NCBI GenBank assembly: GCA_001730015.1
Contig: MDLA01000099.1
Coordinates: forward strand, 1-64,000
Length of the DNA stretch: 64,000 nucleotides
Reading direction: 5' to 3'
DNA from: Chromatiales bacterium (ex Bugula neritina AB1)
Lineage (GTDB): Bacteria; Pseudomonadota; Gammaproteobacteria; Granulosicoccales; Granulosicoccaceae
The notes under the pieces are model-generated. The model searched no databases, was not told the DNA's origin, and worked only from the letters and a program-made list of their open reading frames with translations. Both the position numbers and the translations under genes were made by a program. Each line of letters opens with the position of its first letter. The stretch's first letter is position 1. Below, piece by piece: positions 17,471 through 27,027 of this stretch.

Positions 17471-18289
17471 CTATGGAGCGATACAGCCACCTGATGCACC
17501 GTCATTAAGCGGGCAGTTAGCAATGACATCGTCATTTGCCGCCTGAACGCCCGCACCGCACTCGGCATGCCCGAAGCCATTAGTCAGATCAAAAATAATA
17601 TTATCACCCGGGGCTCCAACACCTGCCATCACGTTGTCGAGACCCAGTCCATCCCTGACTCTCCAGGCAATATTATGGTCCGCGCAGGATGAATCACCAC
17701 TAACCCCGACAGCACCAACCAGCCTGCCACCTTCATTGTAAAGTGCGAGGCCGCCACCAAACACATTAACGCCACCAATGCGACGGCCGACCATTGGATC
17801 GTTTCTCTTGCCAAACCGGCTGGAATTACCGCGGTACGCTACCGATGGATCTACCGGATTACTCAACTGAAGCCCGAACAAAGAATTTCCGGGCTGCACC
17901 GCGGTGAACAGATTTGCCGTCGACAGAGCCAGACCACCGACCCCGGAATTGAGACTAAACGCCACGGCAGTATTTGCCTTCTGTGCAGAAATAACACGAC
18001 TTCCCAGCCACTGATCGTTGATTTTGTCACCGGATCTCGCCACCGCACAGACAGTGCCGTCTTTCGATACAACAGTCGCCCACATATTCAGCTCAAAACC
18101 ACCATTGACTATTTGACCATTGGTAGTAGGCGATATAGCACGCTTTAAAATGTTTCGCAGCATACCGTGTGAAGGCAAATGCTTACAGGGCTGGTGGTGA
18201 TTGTAACCACCGGATAAGGCCGTACCGGATCCCATCAAAAGCGAAAATGAGACGGCAATAGAAGAGGTTACTAACAATAATTTTTTCAT
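17471..18289 (-). CDS. Secreted HbpS/GlcG-like (heme-binding family) protein
   Basis: The start MKKLLLVTSSIAVSFSLLMGSGTALS is a signal peptide. The body shows the GlcG/HbpS (DUF336) pattern: AQKANTAVAFSLN, a Gly-rich VNVFGGGLALYNEGGRLVGAVGVSGDSSCADHNIAWRVRD and FGHAECG. The family includes heme- and cobalamin-linked sensor or storage proteins. Six to seven Cys residues (QPCKH, TVCAV, SSCAD, AECGA, ANCPL, GGCIA) are more than usual and would suit disulfides in the periplasm or outside. The start at 18289 is chosen because AAGGAAC lies upstream; the track start is a TTG within that site. It stands alone, with its own terminator. Confidence 0.75.
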   Translation of the reverse strand: MKKLLLVTSSIAVSFSLLMGSGTALSGGYNHHQPCKHLPSHGMLRNILKRAISPTTNGQIVNGGFELNMWATVVSKDGTVCAVARSGDKINDQWLGSRVISAQKANTAVAFSLNSGVGGLALSTANLFTAVQPGNSLFGLQLSNPVDPSVAYRGNSSRFGKRNDPMVGRRIGGVNVFGGGLALYNEGGRLVGAVGVSGDSSCADHNIAWRVRDGLGLDNVMAGVGAPGDNIIFDLTNGFGHAECGAGVQAANDDVIANCPLNDGASGGCIAP

Positions 18290-18605
18290 CAGGCACTGTT
18301 CCTTCAAATTTCAGTGATCGACGGTTTTACAACCGCCACAAATTGGTCGACTGAAATTGCCCACATCCAAATGGTGCCATCCTGGCGCTACCCTGGTTCC
18401 ACAACACAACGGCACAATGCAAAATCCAGATCTGGTTACCACCCGGCAGGTCAATTCCTTCTAACCTTGAAGAGCAGGCATGGCACTGCTGCCGTGCGTA
18501 CTCGAAGCCTAGTTCAGCACCGTTTTTTTCTGCTGTCAATCATCCAAAAGAGTGATTGACGATTCTGATAAACTGAATTTTATCGAATAAAAACGGGGCA
18601 TCGAC
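18290..18605. other. Intergenic region between divergent genes
   Basis: About 315 bp hold the promoters of the HbpS-like gene (-) and the GNAT gene (+). The 70- and 81-residue ORFs in the track show no coding features. I see no repeat or riboswitch. Confidence 0.5.
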
Positions 18606-19049
18606 ATGAAAATAATCAAAGCCACACTGGAGCACGCTGATGATGTCTCACGTTTATTCGACCTCTACCGCCAGTTCTATGAATGCGAGCCGGATCTTGA
18701 TCTCTCCATCCGGTTTATAAAGAATCGCCTGAAAAATAATGAGTCAGATATATTCATCGCCATAGACACAGACAAGGTTCATGGCTTTACCCAGCTATAC
18801 CCGTCATTTTGCTCGATAGCGGCAGCGAAAATATACATTCTGCACGACTTATACATCGACGAAGTGAGTCGAAAATCCGGACTCGGGGAGCAGCTTGTAA
18901 CTACCGGGCTGGAATGGGCGCGAGAAAACGGTGCTTCACGCATCGATCTGCTCACAGAATACAGCAATAAAAACGCTCAGAGCCTCTATGAAAAACTGGG
19001 GTTTCAAAAAACCCTTGAAGATTTTCATGCCTACTCACGGAACATATAA
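18606..19049 (+). CDS. GNAT family N-acetyltransferase
   Basis: This 147-residue protein matches the GNAT fold: N-terminal IIKATLEHADDVSRLFDLYRQFY, a central strand YILHDLYIDEVSRKSGLGEQLV with the acetyl-CoA pyrophosphate loop (R-K-S-G-L-G), and the C-terminal NKNAQSLYEKLGFQ block. It should transfer an acetyl group from acetyl-CoA to an amine; the acceptor is unknown. It precedes a 2OG-type oxygenase and a small hydrolase on the same strand with short gaps (about 38 bp to the oxygenase start), so the three may be one operon. Confidence 0.9.
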   Translation: MKIIKATLEHADDVSRLFDLYRQFYECEPDLDLSIRFIKNRLKNNESDIFIAIDTDKVHGFTQLYPSFCSIAAAKIYILHDLYIDEVSRKSGLGEQLVTTGLEWARENGASRIDLLTEYSNKNAQSLYEKLGFQKTLEDFHAYSRNI

Positions 19050-19087
19050 ACATAAATCTTCAACAGACTAGTTTTATGGAGAAAATC

Positions 19088-20149
19088 ATGAAAACAACGC
19101 AACAGCAGACTTTCCCGGCAATCGATATCTCACTGGCCCTCAGCAACAGAACAGATAAGCAGGAACTGTGTAGCACCATTAAAAAAATCTGCCACGAAGT
19201 GGGCTTTTTTATCGTCAGGAATCACCAGGTCGACAACGAACTGAGTAAAAATGCATTCCATTACTGCCAACAGTTTTTTGATCTGCCACTGGAAAATAAA
19301 TCCCTTATAGACAAAACGAACTCTCGTCACTTCAGAGGGTGGGAAGCTGTAGGCAGCGAATACACCAATAACAGGCCCGATATCCGCGAGCAAATAGATT
19401 TATGGAGCGAGCATTCACCCGCCACTGTATCCAACCCGCACTATCTTAATCTGCTGGGCCCCAATCAATGGCTGCCCGATGAAATTCTCCCCGGCTTTAA
19501 AGACTCCATTACCAGTTATATCAATGCAATGGAGTCGTTAGCAAACCAGTTACTCGAATTGCTTGCAATTGGTCTTGGCCTGCCCGAAAACTATTTCGAC
19601 GACTACTTCGGGGCCCAGCGTATGAGCCTGACAAAACTAATAAACTACCCAGAGACTCCTGCAGGACAATTCGGTGTGAACGCGCATCACGACACCGGTT
19701 TTCTGACAATCCTTAATCCCGGAGAAACGCCCGGCCTTGAAATAGAAATGGCCGACGGAACCTGGCAACCGGTTCCCGTTATTGCCGACACTTTTGTTGT
19801 CAATCTGGGGGAAATGCTTCAAGCGGTTACCGGCAACTATTACATTGCGACGCCACATCGCGTGTGCACCAATAAAAAAAGGTTATCGATAGGTTATTTC
19901 CATGGCCCTTCTCTGACAACACCAATCAATCGACTGCCTTTATCGCCTGAGTATGCGAAAGCCGTGAACAATAGCCCACGCCATAAAAACGCAGGTTTTA
20001 TGGCACCGATCTCAGACACAGAATCGGGTGTCGGTGACATGCAAGGCACCCTGCAGGCCAGCACCTTTGGCGATCAGCTATGGAATTATTTTTGTAGAAG
20101 CTATCCGAACAACGTGAAACAGTATTACCCTGAGCTGGTTACTCAGTAA
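19088..20149 (+). CDS. 2-oxoglutarate/Fe(II) oxygenase, isopenicillin-N-synthase-like
   Basis: This non-heme iron dioxygenase of the IPNS/gibberellin-oxidase-like family is common in bacteria, with hydroxylated or oxidised small-molecule products. It has the N-terminal DIOX_N segment (ICHEVGFFIVRNHQV), the iron triad HxD...H in AHHDTGFLTIL and TPHRV, and the 2OG-binding R-x-S in KRLSIGYF. I start at the fifth residue of the track ORF (ATG 19088, MKTTQQQ) because GGAG sits 6 bases upstream. That gives 353 residues, typical for the family. The substrate is unknown. Confidence 0.92.
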   Translation: MKTTQQQTFPAIDISLALSNRTDKQELCSTIKKICHEVGFFIVRNHQVDNELSKNAFHYCQQFFDLPLENKSLIDKTNSRHFRGWEAVGSEYTNNRPDIREQIDLWSEHSPATVSNPHYLNLLGPNQWLPDEILPGFKDSITSYINAMESLANQLLELLAIGLGLPENYFDDYFGAQRMSLTKLINYPETPAGQFGVNAHHDTGFLTILNPGETPGLEIEMADGTWQPVPVIADTFVVNLGEMLQAVTGNYYIATPHRVCTNKKRLSIGYFHGPSLTTPINRLPLSPEYAKAVNNSPRHKNAGFMAPISDTESGVGDMQGTLQASTFGDQLWNYFCRSYPNNVKQYYPELVTQ

Positions 20150-20197
20150 AATATATGTTCTAGAGAGAATTTATCGCGGGCATAAGGATGACATCAA

Positions 20198-20857
20198 GTG
20201 GCTGAAAAGCAATTCGTACTCAACACCAGCACTGGCGAATTGTCTGCCACACTCAATGCATCAAGCAACGCCACCCACACCTTGCTGTTAGCGCATGGCG
20301 CCGGTGCTGATCACCGCCATGCACACATGGCATCGCTCGCATGCGCCTTTGAAGAAAACAATATTGCAACTCTGCGCTTCAACTTCCCTTTCAAACAAGC
20401 GGGCCGTAACCGGGTTGATTCGAAATCCGTAGCCACTGCCTGTGTTATAGAAGCCGCAGATTATTTAAAAAAAAACCTGGCCCTGCCAGTATTGATTGGC
20501 GGGCACAGTTTTGGCGGCAGAATGGCAACCCACGCCGTCGCCGAATATGCCCTCAAATGTAAGGCAATGATTCTATGCTCATTTCCGCTTCACCCTGCGG
20601 GAAAACCTGCCACCGACCGGGCAGATCATCTGAAAGATGTCTCAACCCCCATGCTTTTTTTAAGTGGCACGCGCGATAAGCTGGGCAGTCAGCCACTGCT
20701 GGACGAACAAGTGCGCAAGCTCGGCTCACCACACCAGATACACTGGCTCGATACGGGTGATCATTCGTTTAAAATTCTAAAGAGATCCCGCCATTCAGAA
20801 ATTGACATCTACACAGAAGCGGCAGAAATTGCCAGGCAATTTATTGATGCGCTATAG
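20198..20857 (+). CDS. Alpha/beta hydrolase, KANL3/Tex30 family
   Basis: This 219-residue protein starts at GTG after a good AAGGA site. It shows TLLLAHGAGADHRHAHM, a long RFNFPF strand, the nucleophile GGHSFGGRMATH, and late Asp and His candidates in LSGTRDKLG and TGDHSFK. The HGAG and FNFP blocks identify the Tex30/KANL3 (dienelactone-hydrolase-like) group, for which bacterial function is not established. It is 48 bp downstream of the oxygenase on the same strand. Confidence 0.85.
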   Translation: MAEKQFVLNTSTGELSATLNASSNATHTLLLAHGAGADHRHAHMASLACAFEENNIATLRFNFPFKQAGRNRVDSKSVATACVIEAADYLKKNLALPVLIGGHSFGGRMATHAVAEYALKCKAMILCSFPLHPAGKPATDRADHLKDVSTPMLFLSGTRDKLGSQPLLDEQVRKLGSPHQIHWLDTGDHSFKILKRSRHSEIDIYTEAAEIARQFIDAL

Positions 20858-21017
20858 CAATACAGAAACACTACACAATTGCCACATGAAGACGCCCCTG
20901 AGTCACCACGGCGCCTCAATTCGCTGATAAAAAATCTAAAGTTGCACCCGAGCCTCCCGATACAGTGGCCTATTAAAATCCACACCTTCTACACGTGGAT
21001 TATATTAGGGCCAGCTA

Positions 21018-22412
21018 ATGAGTTTTTATCTTTGCAAAGGGGGGCGAATTCTCTTGCTCTCTGCAGTTTCCGCCAGTCTGTTATCAATAGAGGCTGCGTC
21101 TGCCGCAACCCCAGTCTGCCAATTTCCTGAAAGTGACGAAAGCGGTGACGGCTGGGGCTGGGAAAATAACCGCAGCTGCCGAATCACATCTGCTGCTCTG
21201 AGTGCTTCCGGTACCGCGAAGTCCAGGCCCAGCGCTAAAGCAGGTCTCGTTGCTAATACTAAGCCTGCTGTAAACTACTGCACTAATCGCGATTCTGATC
21301 TGGATGGAGATGGCTGGGGCTGGGAAAACAATCGAAGTTGCCGTGTCTCAACCAATTCTCTTAGTGTTTTCGATACCAAAAAATCTACATCCAGCACTAT
21401 ACCAGGTCCTGTAGTTAGTGCAAACCGGGCAGTTAATTACTGCGATAACCGTGATTCTGACCCGGATGGAGACGGCTGGGGCTGGGAAAACAACCGAAGC
21501 TGCCTTGTTAACGAAGCAGGGGAAGATCCGGCAACTGGTCGCAACAACAGCAGCCTCTATGCCGCTAAAGCGATTAATTCTACCAAGGTTGGCACACCCG
21601 AAGTCAAAACAATTAAAAGCAAACCGGTCGACCCCGGCAGTGTCATATATTCACAGGATTTCAGCTCAGCGTCCCAGGGTTTGTACCAGGGCGATCAGCT
21701 ACATGAACAATGGGATTCTCCCGTGTGGCACATGGGCTTTGACGAGGGACGGGTGAAGATCATCACAGATGATGCAGCTCACGGTAATGTTATGCAGGTC
21801 ACCTACCCCGCTGGTGCCTACGGCTCGGCCGGCGCCACAGCCTTCCTTGTCGATGTGCAATTTGATTCGAATTCCCCCAAGAGCTACGACGAACTGTATC
21901 TTTCCTACGATATAAAATTCGCTGACAATTTTGAATTTGTACACGGCGGAAAACTACCCGGACTGTGCGGTGCCAGCATAGATCAGGCTCCGGAAACAGG
22001 ATGCAACACTGGCGGTGGATACCCGAGCGGCTACGATGGCTGGAGTACACGTGGTATGTGGCGCCAGAACGGCGCACTGGAGAACTACGTCTACCACGCC
22101 GGACAAACAAACTACTACGGAGACGATCTGTTCTGGGGATCTAACGGGAGCCGCGGTCAGTGGCATAGAATTCAGCAACGCGTGGTGCTCAATACCCCCG
22201 GTGTGGCCGACGGAATAATTGAAACCTGGCTGGACGGCAAAAAGGTTTTATCCGTCACCGATATGCTCTACCGAAAAACCGGGGCTATTGGCATTAACCT
22301 GTTTTATTTCAGCACTTTCTATGGCGGCAATGACCCCAGCTGGGCTCCCTCTTCCGACCAGACTGCATTTTTTGATAACTTCCGGATTTCAACACAACCG
22401 GCCGGGTTTTGA
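21018..22412 (+). CDS. Secreted PL14-like polysaccharide lyase with three GWGWENN repeats
   Basis: This 464-residue exported protein has an N-terminal hydrophobic segment ending EAASAATPVC. It then carries three copies of a Cys-flanked repeat, DGDGWGWENNRSC, near residues 34-56, 87-112 and 140-165, separated by Ser/Thr/Lys-rich linkers. From about residue 210 it continues VIYSQDFSSASQGLY, FVHGGKLPGLCG, GYDGWSTRGMWRQNGALENYVYH and QWHRIQQRVVLN. The GGKLPGL and W-S-T-R-xMWR blocks are those of polysaccharide lyase family 14 (alginate and glucuronan lyases). The repeats resemble short carbohydrate-associated modules of marine polysaccharide degraders, and their D-x-D-x-D-G loops may bind calcium. 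An alginate or polyuronate target is inferred. A MITE-like element lies 13 bp after the stop. Confidence 0.75.
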   Translation: MSFYLCKGGRILLLSAVSASLLSIEAASAATPVCQFPESDESGDGWGWENNRSCRITSAALSASGTAKSRPSAKAGLVANTKPAVNYCTNRDSDLDGDGWGWENNRSCRVSTNSLSVFDTKKSTSSTIPGPVVSANRAVNYCDNRDSDPDGDGWGWENNRSCLVNEAGEDPATGRNNSSLYAAKAINSTKVGTPEVKTIKSKPVDPGSVIYSQDFSSASQGLYQGDQLHEQWDSPVWHMGFDEGRVKIITDDAAHGNVMQVTYPAGAYGSAGATAFLVDVQFDSNSPKSYDELYLSYDIKFADNFEFVHGGKLPGLCGASIDQAPETGCNTGGGYPSGYDGWSTRGMWRQNGALENYVYHAGQTNYYGDDLFWGSNGSRGQWHRIQQRVVLNTPGVADGIIETWLDGKKVLSVTDMLYRKTGAIGINLFYFSTFYGGNDPSWAPSSDQTAFFDNFRISTQPAGF

Positions 22413-22425
22413 TACAGTGGACAAA

Positions 22426-22599
22426 CCCGCATTATTCATCGGGTTGACGGGATCTCACTGGATCTTTGATTCCACAGAGAGTTTTTTCTCTTGCAGATAT
22501 CAGTAAATATTCGACGCGAGAAAAAAATCCACTGTGAAAGCCCTTGCCGTGAATAAAAAAGTCTGCGCGATATCCTCGCCACTCCATGAATTATGCGGG
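22426..22599. mobile_element. MITE-like element, copy 2
   Basis: This 174 bp element has terminal repeats CCCGCATTATTCAT and ATGAATTATGCGGG (one mismatch) and the same internal blocks as copy 1 at 6357-6546. The inner match is strong over the first 100 bp and weaker toward the right end. It is non-coding and lies between the PL14-like gene and a TPR gene. Confidence 0.75.
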
Positions 22600-22632
22600 T
22601 AAACTCCGAATCAGCAGAAGCCCGAGATCGTT

Positions 22633-23250
22633 ATGCACTTGCCGAACGCGATTGCGTTAATCGCAGCCCTGATACTGGGATTATTCCTGCCGTTATCTGA
22701 ATCGACTGTATCAGCTCAAGATACAACGACCCGGGATACAGCAACCATTGAGATTCAGAAATTCAAGCTATTCAGGGATCTTTCCAGCGCGCAGACTGAA
22801 GCGGCAGGCCGCGCTGCCGAGAATGCCATCTGGCAATTCTGGTTCGCTCAAGCGCCGACACCTGAAGTTCGAAAACTGCTGGATGCCGGTATAGAACGGC
22901 GCGAAGCCTATGATTTCGAAGCAGCAGAGAAGCACCTTGATAAGGTCGTTGAAGCTGCTCCCGACTACGCCGAAGGTTTCAATCAGCGAGCGTTTGTACG
23001 ATTTCTACGGGAAAACTTTTCCGATGCCAGTGACGATCTCGAACGCGCACTGGCTCTGGAACCCGATCACTTCGGCGCGATGGCGGGGCAGTACCAGATT
23101 CTTCGAATTGAAAACCGGCATCAGGCGGCATTCACCTTTCTGCAGGAGGCGGTAACCCTGCACCCATGGCTCAGGGAACGCGGGGCCCTGCCCAGAGAAA
23201 TGTGGCCGGACGCCTATCGTGACCTGCACGACAAAAAATCATCGATCTGA
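22633..23250 (+). CDS. Secreted TPR-repeat protein
   Basis: This 205-residue protein has a signal peptide or anchor (NAIALIAALILGLFLPLSESTVSAQ). Two to three tetratricopeptide-like helical hairpins follow in residues 85-190: RREAYDFEAAEKHLDKVVEAAPDYAEGFNQRA, RENFSDASDDLERALALEPDHFGAM, and RHQAAFTFLQEAVTLHP. TPR proteins are protein-binding scaffolds, and this one would act in the periplasm. It converges on hyuB with 5 bp between stops, so it is unlikely to share that operon's function. Confidence 0.85.
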   Translation: MHLPNAIALIAALILGLFLPLSESTVSAQDTTTRDTATIEIQKFKLFRDLSSAQTEAAGRAAENAIWQFWFAQAPTPEVRKLLDAGIERREAYDFEAAEKHLDKVVEAAPDYAEGFNQRAFVRFLRENFSDASDDLERALALEPDHFGAMAGQYQILRIENRHQAAFTFLQEAVTLHPWLRERGALPREMWPDAYRDLHDKKSSI

Positions 23251-23255
23251 ATTAT

Positions 23256-24899
23256 CTATAGATAACCGCCTTTCTCATCGGCGAGGCGATCATTTTCGGC
23301 ACGCGCTCCGGGCTCGCCCCAGCCACCACCACCCGAAGTCTCCAGACGAACGTGATCACCTCGCTGTAATTCAACGCCCGATATCTTCGATGGCAGCTCG
23401 ATTACCTGATCCCCTCGCCTGTGCAAAAATCGTCCTTTCGAGCCAGGCTTTCCACCTTTAAGGCCATACGGTGGATGACGAAAACGTTCGAAGTTCCCCG
23501 ACAAGGATCCCCAGTCTGCATCGAGACGCCATTCCCGCGCCAAGCCGAGCCCACCCCGAAACTGACCATCACCGCCGCTGCCTTCAATAAACCCGTACTC
23601 TGTAAATACCACTGGAAACAGCGACTCACACATCTCGACCGGTGAATTGGCCAGGTTGTGAAAACCCGCAGAAAATCCGTTAGCACCATCCCCTTGAGGA
23701 TGCGCCCCCCATCCGCCAACTTCTATTTCAAAATACACGCGTCGCTCACCCTCAATAAACCGGTCAGGCGCAGACAACGCGGCGACATAGGACACACCGT
23801 AATAAGCGGCAGGAATTAACCCGGGCAATGGATCCGACAATGCTCCAAGCACCGTGGTAACAATTCGATGACCGGTTGCCATGCGGTTCGCCACGGGTGC
23901 AGGCTCCAGGCAATTAACGATAGAACCCGGGCGGCAGATTACCTCGATCGGACGATAAGCACCGGAGTTTGCCATCGCCCTGCCCTCTGCAACACTCAGC
24001 AAAGCGCAATAAACGCCCGAGCGCGCCATATTCAGGGTGCAGTTAACGGGACCGGGTGCCTGATCAGCTGACTCCGATAAATCTACCGTGCAGCTGTCGC
24101 CATGAATTTCAACACTGGCAATTACCTTTAGATCAACAGCCTGTTGTCCGTCGTCATCGACAAAGTCCTCAAAGCGATACGTGCCGTCGGGGATAGAATG
24201 AATAGTGTCTCGCATTGCCGTTTCTGATTGCGCCAGTATTGCATCCATCGCTGCCGCTATTACTGTGGTGTCATAGCGCCTGGCAAGCCGCTCTATAGAA
24301 CGCGCACCAACAGCAAGTGAGGCGATTTGTGCCTGTATATCACCCCCTATTTTTTCCGGCTCACGACTGTTCTGTCTGACAATAGCGACAATCGCCTGAT
24401 TGGTTTTTCCGGACTCGACCAGTTTTAAAGGCGGAATTCGCAGCCCCTCGTGATAAACCTCTCTGGCACCGGCAAAATAACTGCCGGCAGCACCGCCACT
24501 GACATCAATATGGTGAACAATCGCGGCCGCTATAGCCACCCGCTGGCCGTTAACGAATAACGGTTGGAACACGACAAAATCGGGCAGATGCTGCCCGCCA
24601 CAGTAGGGATCGTTGGTGAGTATGACATCACCTTCATTCCACTCACTTAACGGTATATGATGCTGCACTATATCTGCCAGGCAAACCGACATGCTGTTCA
24701 GGTGCACAGGTATTCGCGTAGACTGGGCGACCGAATTTCCTTTTCCATCAAAAAGTGCGGTGGAATAATCCAGTGTTTCCCGCACTACGGTGGATCGCGC
24801 TGTACGCCATATAGAAATATTCATTTCTTCAGCACCTGCGATTAACGCGTTGCGTATCACCTCAAGGCGAATCGGATCAACTACCATTGCATCACTCAC
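23256..24899 (-). CDS. hyuB: Hydantoinase B/oxoprolinase family subunit HyuB
   Basis: This is the second subunit of an ATP-dependent cyclic-amide hydrolase or acetone/acetophenone-carboxylase-like enzyme. Visible hallmarks are DPIRLEVIRNALIAGAEEMN at the start, DYSTALFDGKGNSVAQ, VILTNDPYCGGQHLPD, and the C-terminal GSGGDGQFRGGLGL and TSGGGGWG blocks. The 547 residues are near the family norm. The GTG start overlaps the hyuA stop by four bases (GTGA), showing translational coupling. The family covers N-methylhydantoin, 5-oxoproline, caprolactam and ketone substrates, and context does not decide between them. Confidence 0.92.
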   Translation of the reverse strand: MSDAMVVDPIRLEVIRNALIAGAEEMNISIWRTARSTVVRETLDYSTALFDGKGNSVAQSTRIPVHLNSMSVCLADIVQHHIPLSEWNEGDVILTNDPYCGGQHLPDFVVFQPLFVNGQRVAIAAAIVHHIDVSGGAAGSYFAGAREVYHEGLRIPPLKLVESGKTNQAIVAIVRQNSREPEKIGGDIQAQIASLAVGARSIERLARRYDTTVIAAAMDAILAQSETAMRDTIHSIPDGTYRFEDFVDDDGQQAVDLKVIASVEIHGDSCTVDLSESADQAPGPVNCTLNMARSGVYCALLSVAEGRAMANSGAYRPIEVICRPGSIVNCLEPAPVANRMATGHRIVTTVLGALSDPLPGLIPAAYYGVSYVAALSAPDRFIEGERRVYFEIEVGGWGAHPQGDGANGFSAGFHNLANSPVEMCESLFPVVFTEYGFIEGSGGDGQFRGGLGLAREWRLDADWGSLSGNFERFRHPPYGLKGGKPGSKGRFLHRRGDQVIELPSKISGVELQRGDHVRLETSGGGGWGEPGARAENDRLADEKGGYL

Positions 24900-26998
24900 T
24901 TTATCTCTCCACTGCGCTCACACAACAGATCACCATTATCAATAACTCTAACCGTCCAGCCCGTCTCTAACAGCAGTACCGTATAGCTTTCTTCGATAAT
25001 CAACGGTCCAGTCAATGGATCAGCTCCACGCCGAAGATCATCGCGTAAAATACACGGCACTGAATGTTCCTGATCGTGTAAATACAGCTTACGGTGGCGG
25101 TTAGTTTCAGTGATCGATATTCCCGCCACGGGAGTGATCGGTTCAGGCTCAATCGGTTCCGCTGAATCTGTTTTGCCAAGCAGCCCGACACCAACAGCCC
25201 TGACAGTAACAATTTCGGCGGCATCGTCGGGTGAGGCATGCGCAAAGCGCTCCTCGTGTAAGGTATGGAAATTATCTACCAATTGCTGCAAGTCTTCGCT
25301 ACTGACAACAGTGTCACCCTCTATCTGTGGCCAAGGGGTAGATAACTCGAAGGCCTGACCGCGATAGCGCATATCACAGCTGAATTCAATTCGCCGTTGG
25401 GTGTCGTCAAAACCATTTTCCACCAGCAACTCTATAGCCTGTTGATTCAGGCCACTGACGGCTTTAGCCAGTGCAGAGACTGACTCTATACTTGCCGGCA
25501 TCAGTAGAGACTCTGATAGATCATAACGCAGATCAGCCTGCAGAATCCCCAGCGCTGACAGAGTAGAAGCATTCGCCGGGAACACTATTTTATCAATTCC
25601 GAGCTCCTGAGCAACTGCACAGGCATGCAAGCCCGCAGCACCACCAAAGGGAGCCAGAGCAAAATCGGCAGGATCTGCTCCTTTCTCGAACAGGCTCAGA
25701 CGAATCGCACCTGCCATGTTGGCAGTAGCAACGTCTAGTACACCTGAAGCTGCCTGACCGGTGCCATAACCAAGAGGCTGCGCTATTCGAATATCTATAG
25801 CGTGGTTAGAAGCATGAACGTCGAGCTCCATACCACCCGTTTTAAAAGCTGCTGCATCTATGCGGCCCAATGCAGCATTGGCATCGGTGACAGTAGGTTC
25901 CTGTCCTCCACGCTGATAACAAACCGGACCCGGTTCCGCTCCGGCACTCTCCGGCCCGACCCGCAATGCGCCCGACTCCAGTCGGGCTATGCTGCCACCG
26001 CCAGCACCAATGGTACGTATTTCTATCATCGGCAGTCTGACTGGCAGTCCATCTATACTCGATTCAGCAGTCTCTCCAATCTGGCCATCGCGCACAACCG
26101 AAATATCAGAACTGGTGCCCCCCATATCAAAGCCAACCAGATTACCCATAGCGTGTCGCTTCGACAGTGCTGCCATAGCCATTGCCCCGCCTGCAGGACC
26201 GCTTAGCAATAATTTTGCTGGTAATCTGGCAGCAGCATCAGGAGTTGCCAGACCACCATTGGATTGCACCAGATAAAGCGATGCATCGATACCGGTTTTC
26301 TCCAACCTGCCAGACAAACGCTCAAGATAGCCGGAGATAACCGGTCGCAGCATGGCATTAAGTACCGTTGTTGATGTGCGCTCAAACTCTCGTATTTCAG
26401 GACTTGAAAGGTAGGATGTTGTCACCGACAACTGTGGCGCACGCTCGTTTATTATCTGTGCCGCACGTTGCTCATGCACAGGATTTCTATAACCGTGCAG
26501 AAAAACAATGGCCACGGCTTCAATTTGTTCCTCTATAAGATTATCTATAATCCGGTGCAGTGCCTCCTCGTCGAGGGCCTTGTAAATCGATCCATCTGCG
26601 GTGATACGCTCAGGCACGCCATAACGCCATTGTCGTGGCACCAACAGTGAACGATCCTCCGCACTCAAGGTGTAGACATCACGTCGGATATGCCGGCCAA
26701 TTTCGAGTACATCCCGAAATCCTTCGGTTGTCACAAGTGCGCCACGCGGCAGTTTGCGTTCAAGCACCGCATTAGTGGCAATCGTCGAACCGTGCAAAAT
26801 AAGATCGATATCGGTTAGCGACAGACCAGCCAGTTCTGCGATGCCCTGCAATCCATTGATCAGACCGATAGACGGATCCGACGGGGTGCTTGGCGTTTTA
26901 AATGCCAGCGTGCGATTCGTAGCTGGGTCGTAGAGGTGTAAATCGGTAAAGGTGCCGCCTATATCAACAGATACGCGAACGCTTGCTTCAGATTGCAT
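24896..26998 (-). CDS. hyuA: Hydantoinase A/oxoprolinase family subunit HyuA
   Basis: This is the ATP-binding subunit partner of HyuB. The actin-like ATPase motifs are VSVDIGGTFTDLHLYD at the N-terminus and GFDMGGTSSDISVV near residue 290. HGSTIATNAVLERK, LLSGPAGGAMA and APFGGAAGLHACAVA are also standard for the family. At 700 residues it is full length. Its start is 29 bp from dctM, so the TRAP transporter and hydrolase are one transcript. This suggests that the transported compound is the cyclic amide, hydantoin-like or ketone substrate of HyuAB. Confidence 0.93.
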   Translation of the reverse strand: MQSEASVRVSVDIGGTFTDLHLYDPATNRTLAFKTPSTPSDPSIGLINGLQGIAELAGLSLTDIDLILHGSTIATNAVLERKLPRGALVTTEGFRDVLEIGRHIRRDVYTLSAEDRSLLVPRQWRYGVPERITADGSIYKALDEEALHRIIDNLIEEQIEAVAIVFLHGYRNPVHEQRAAQIINERAPQLSVTTSYLSSPEIREFERTSTTVLNAMLRPVISGYLERLSGRLEKTGIDASLYLVQSNGGLATPDAAARLPAKLLLSGPAGGAMAMAALSKRHAMGNLVGFDMGGTSSDISVVRDGQIGETAESSIDGLPVRLPMIEIRTIGAGGGSIARLESGALRVGPESAGAEPGPVCYQRGGQEPTVTDANAALGRIDAAAFKTGGMELDVHASNHAIDIRIAQPLGYGTGQAASGVLDVATANMAGAIRLSLFEKGADPADFALAPFGGAAGLHACAVAQELGIDKIVFPANASTLSALGILQADLRYDLSESLLMPASIESVSALAKAVSGLNQQAIELLVENGFDDTQRRIEFSCDMRYRGQAFELSTPWPQIEGDTVVSSEDLQQLVDNFHTLHEERFAHASPDDAAEIVTVRAVGVGLLGKTDSAEPIEPEPITPVAGISITETNRHRKLYLHDQEHSVPCILRDDLRRGADPLTGPLIIEESYTVLLLETGWTVRVIDNGDLLCERSGEIK

Positions 26999-27027
26999 TT
27001 ACTCTTGGTCTCAGTAATCACCAATAC

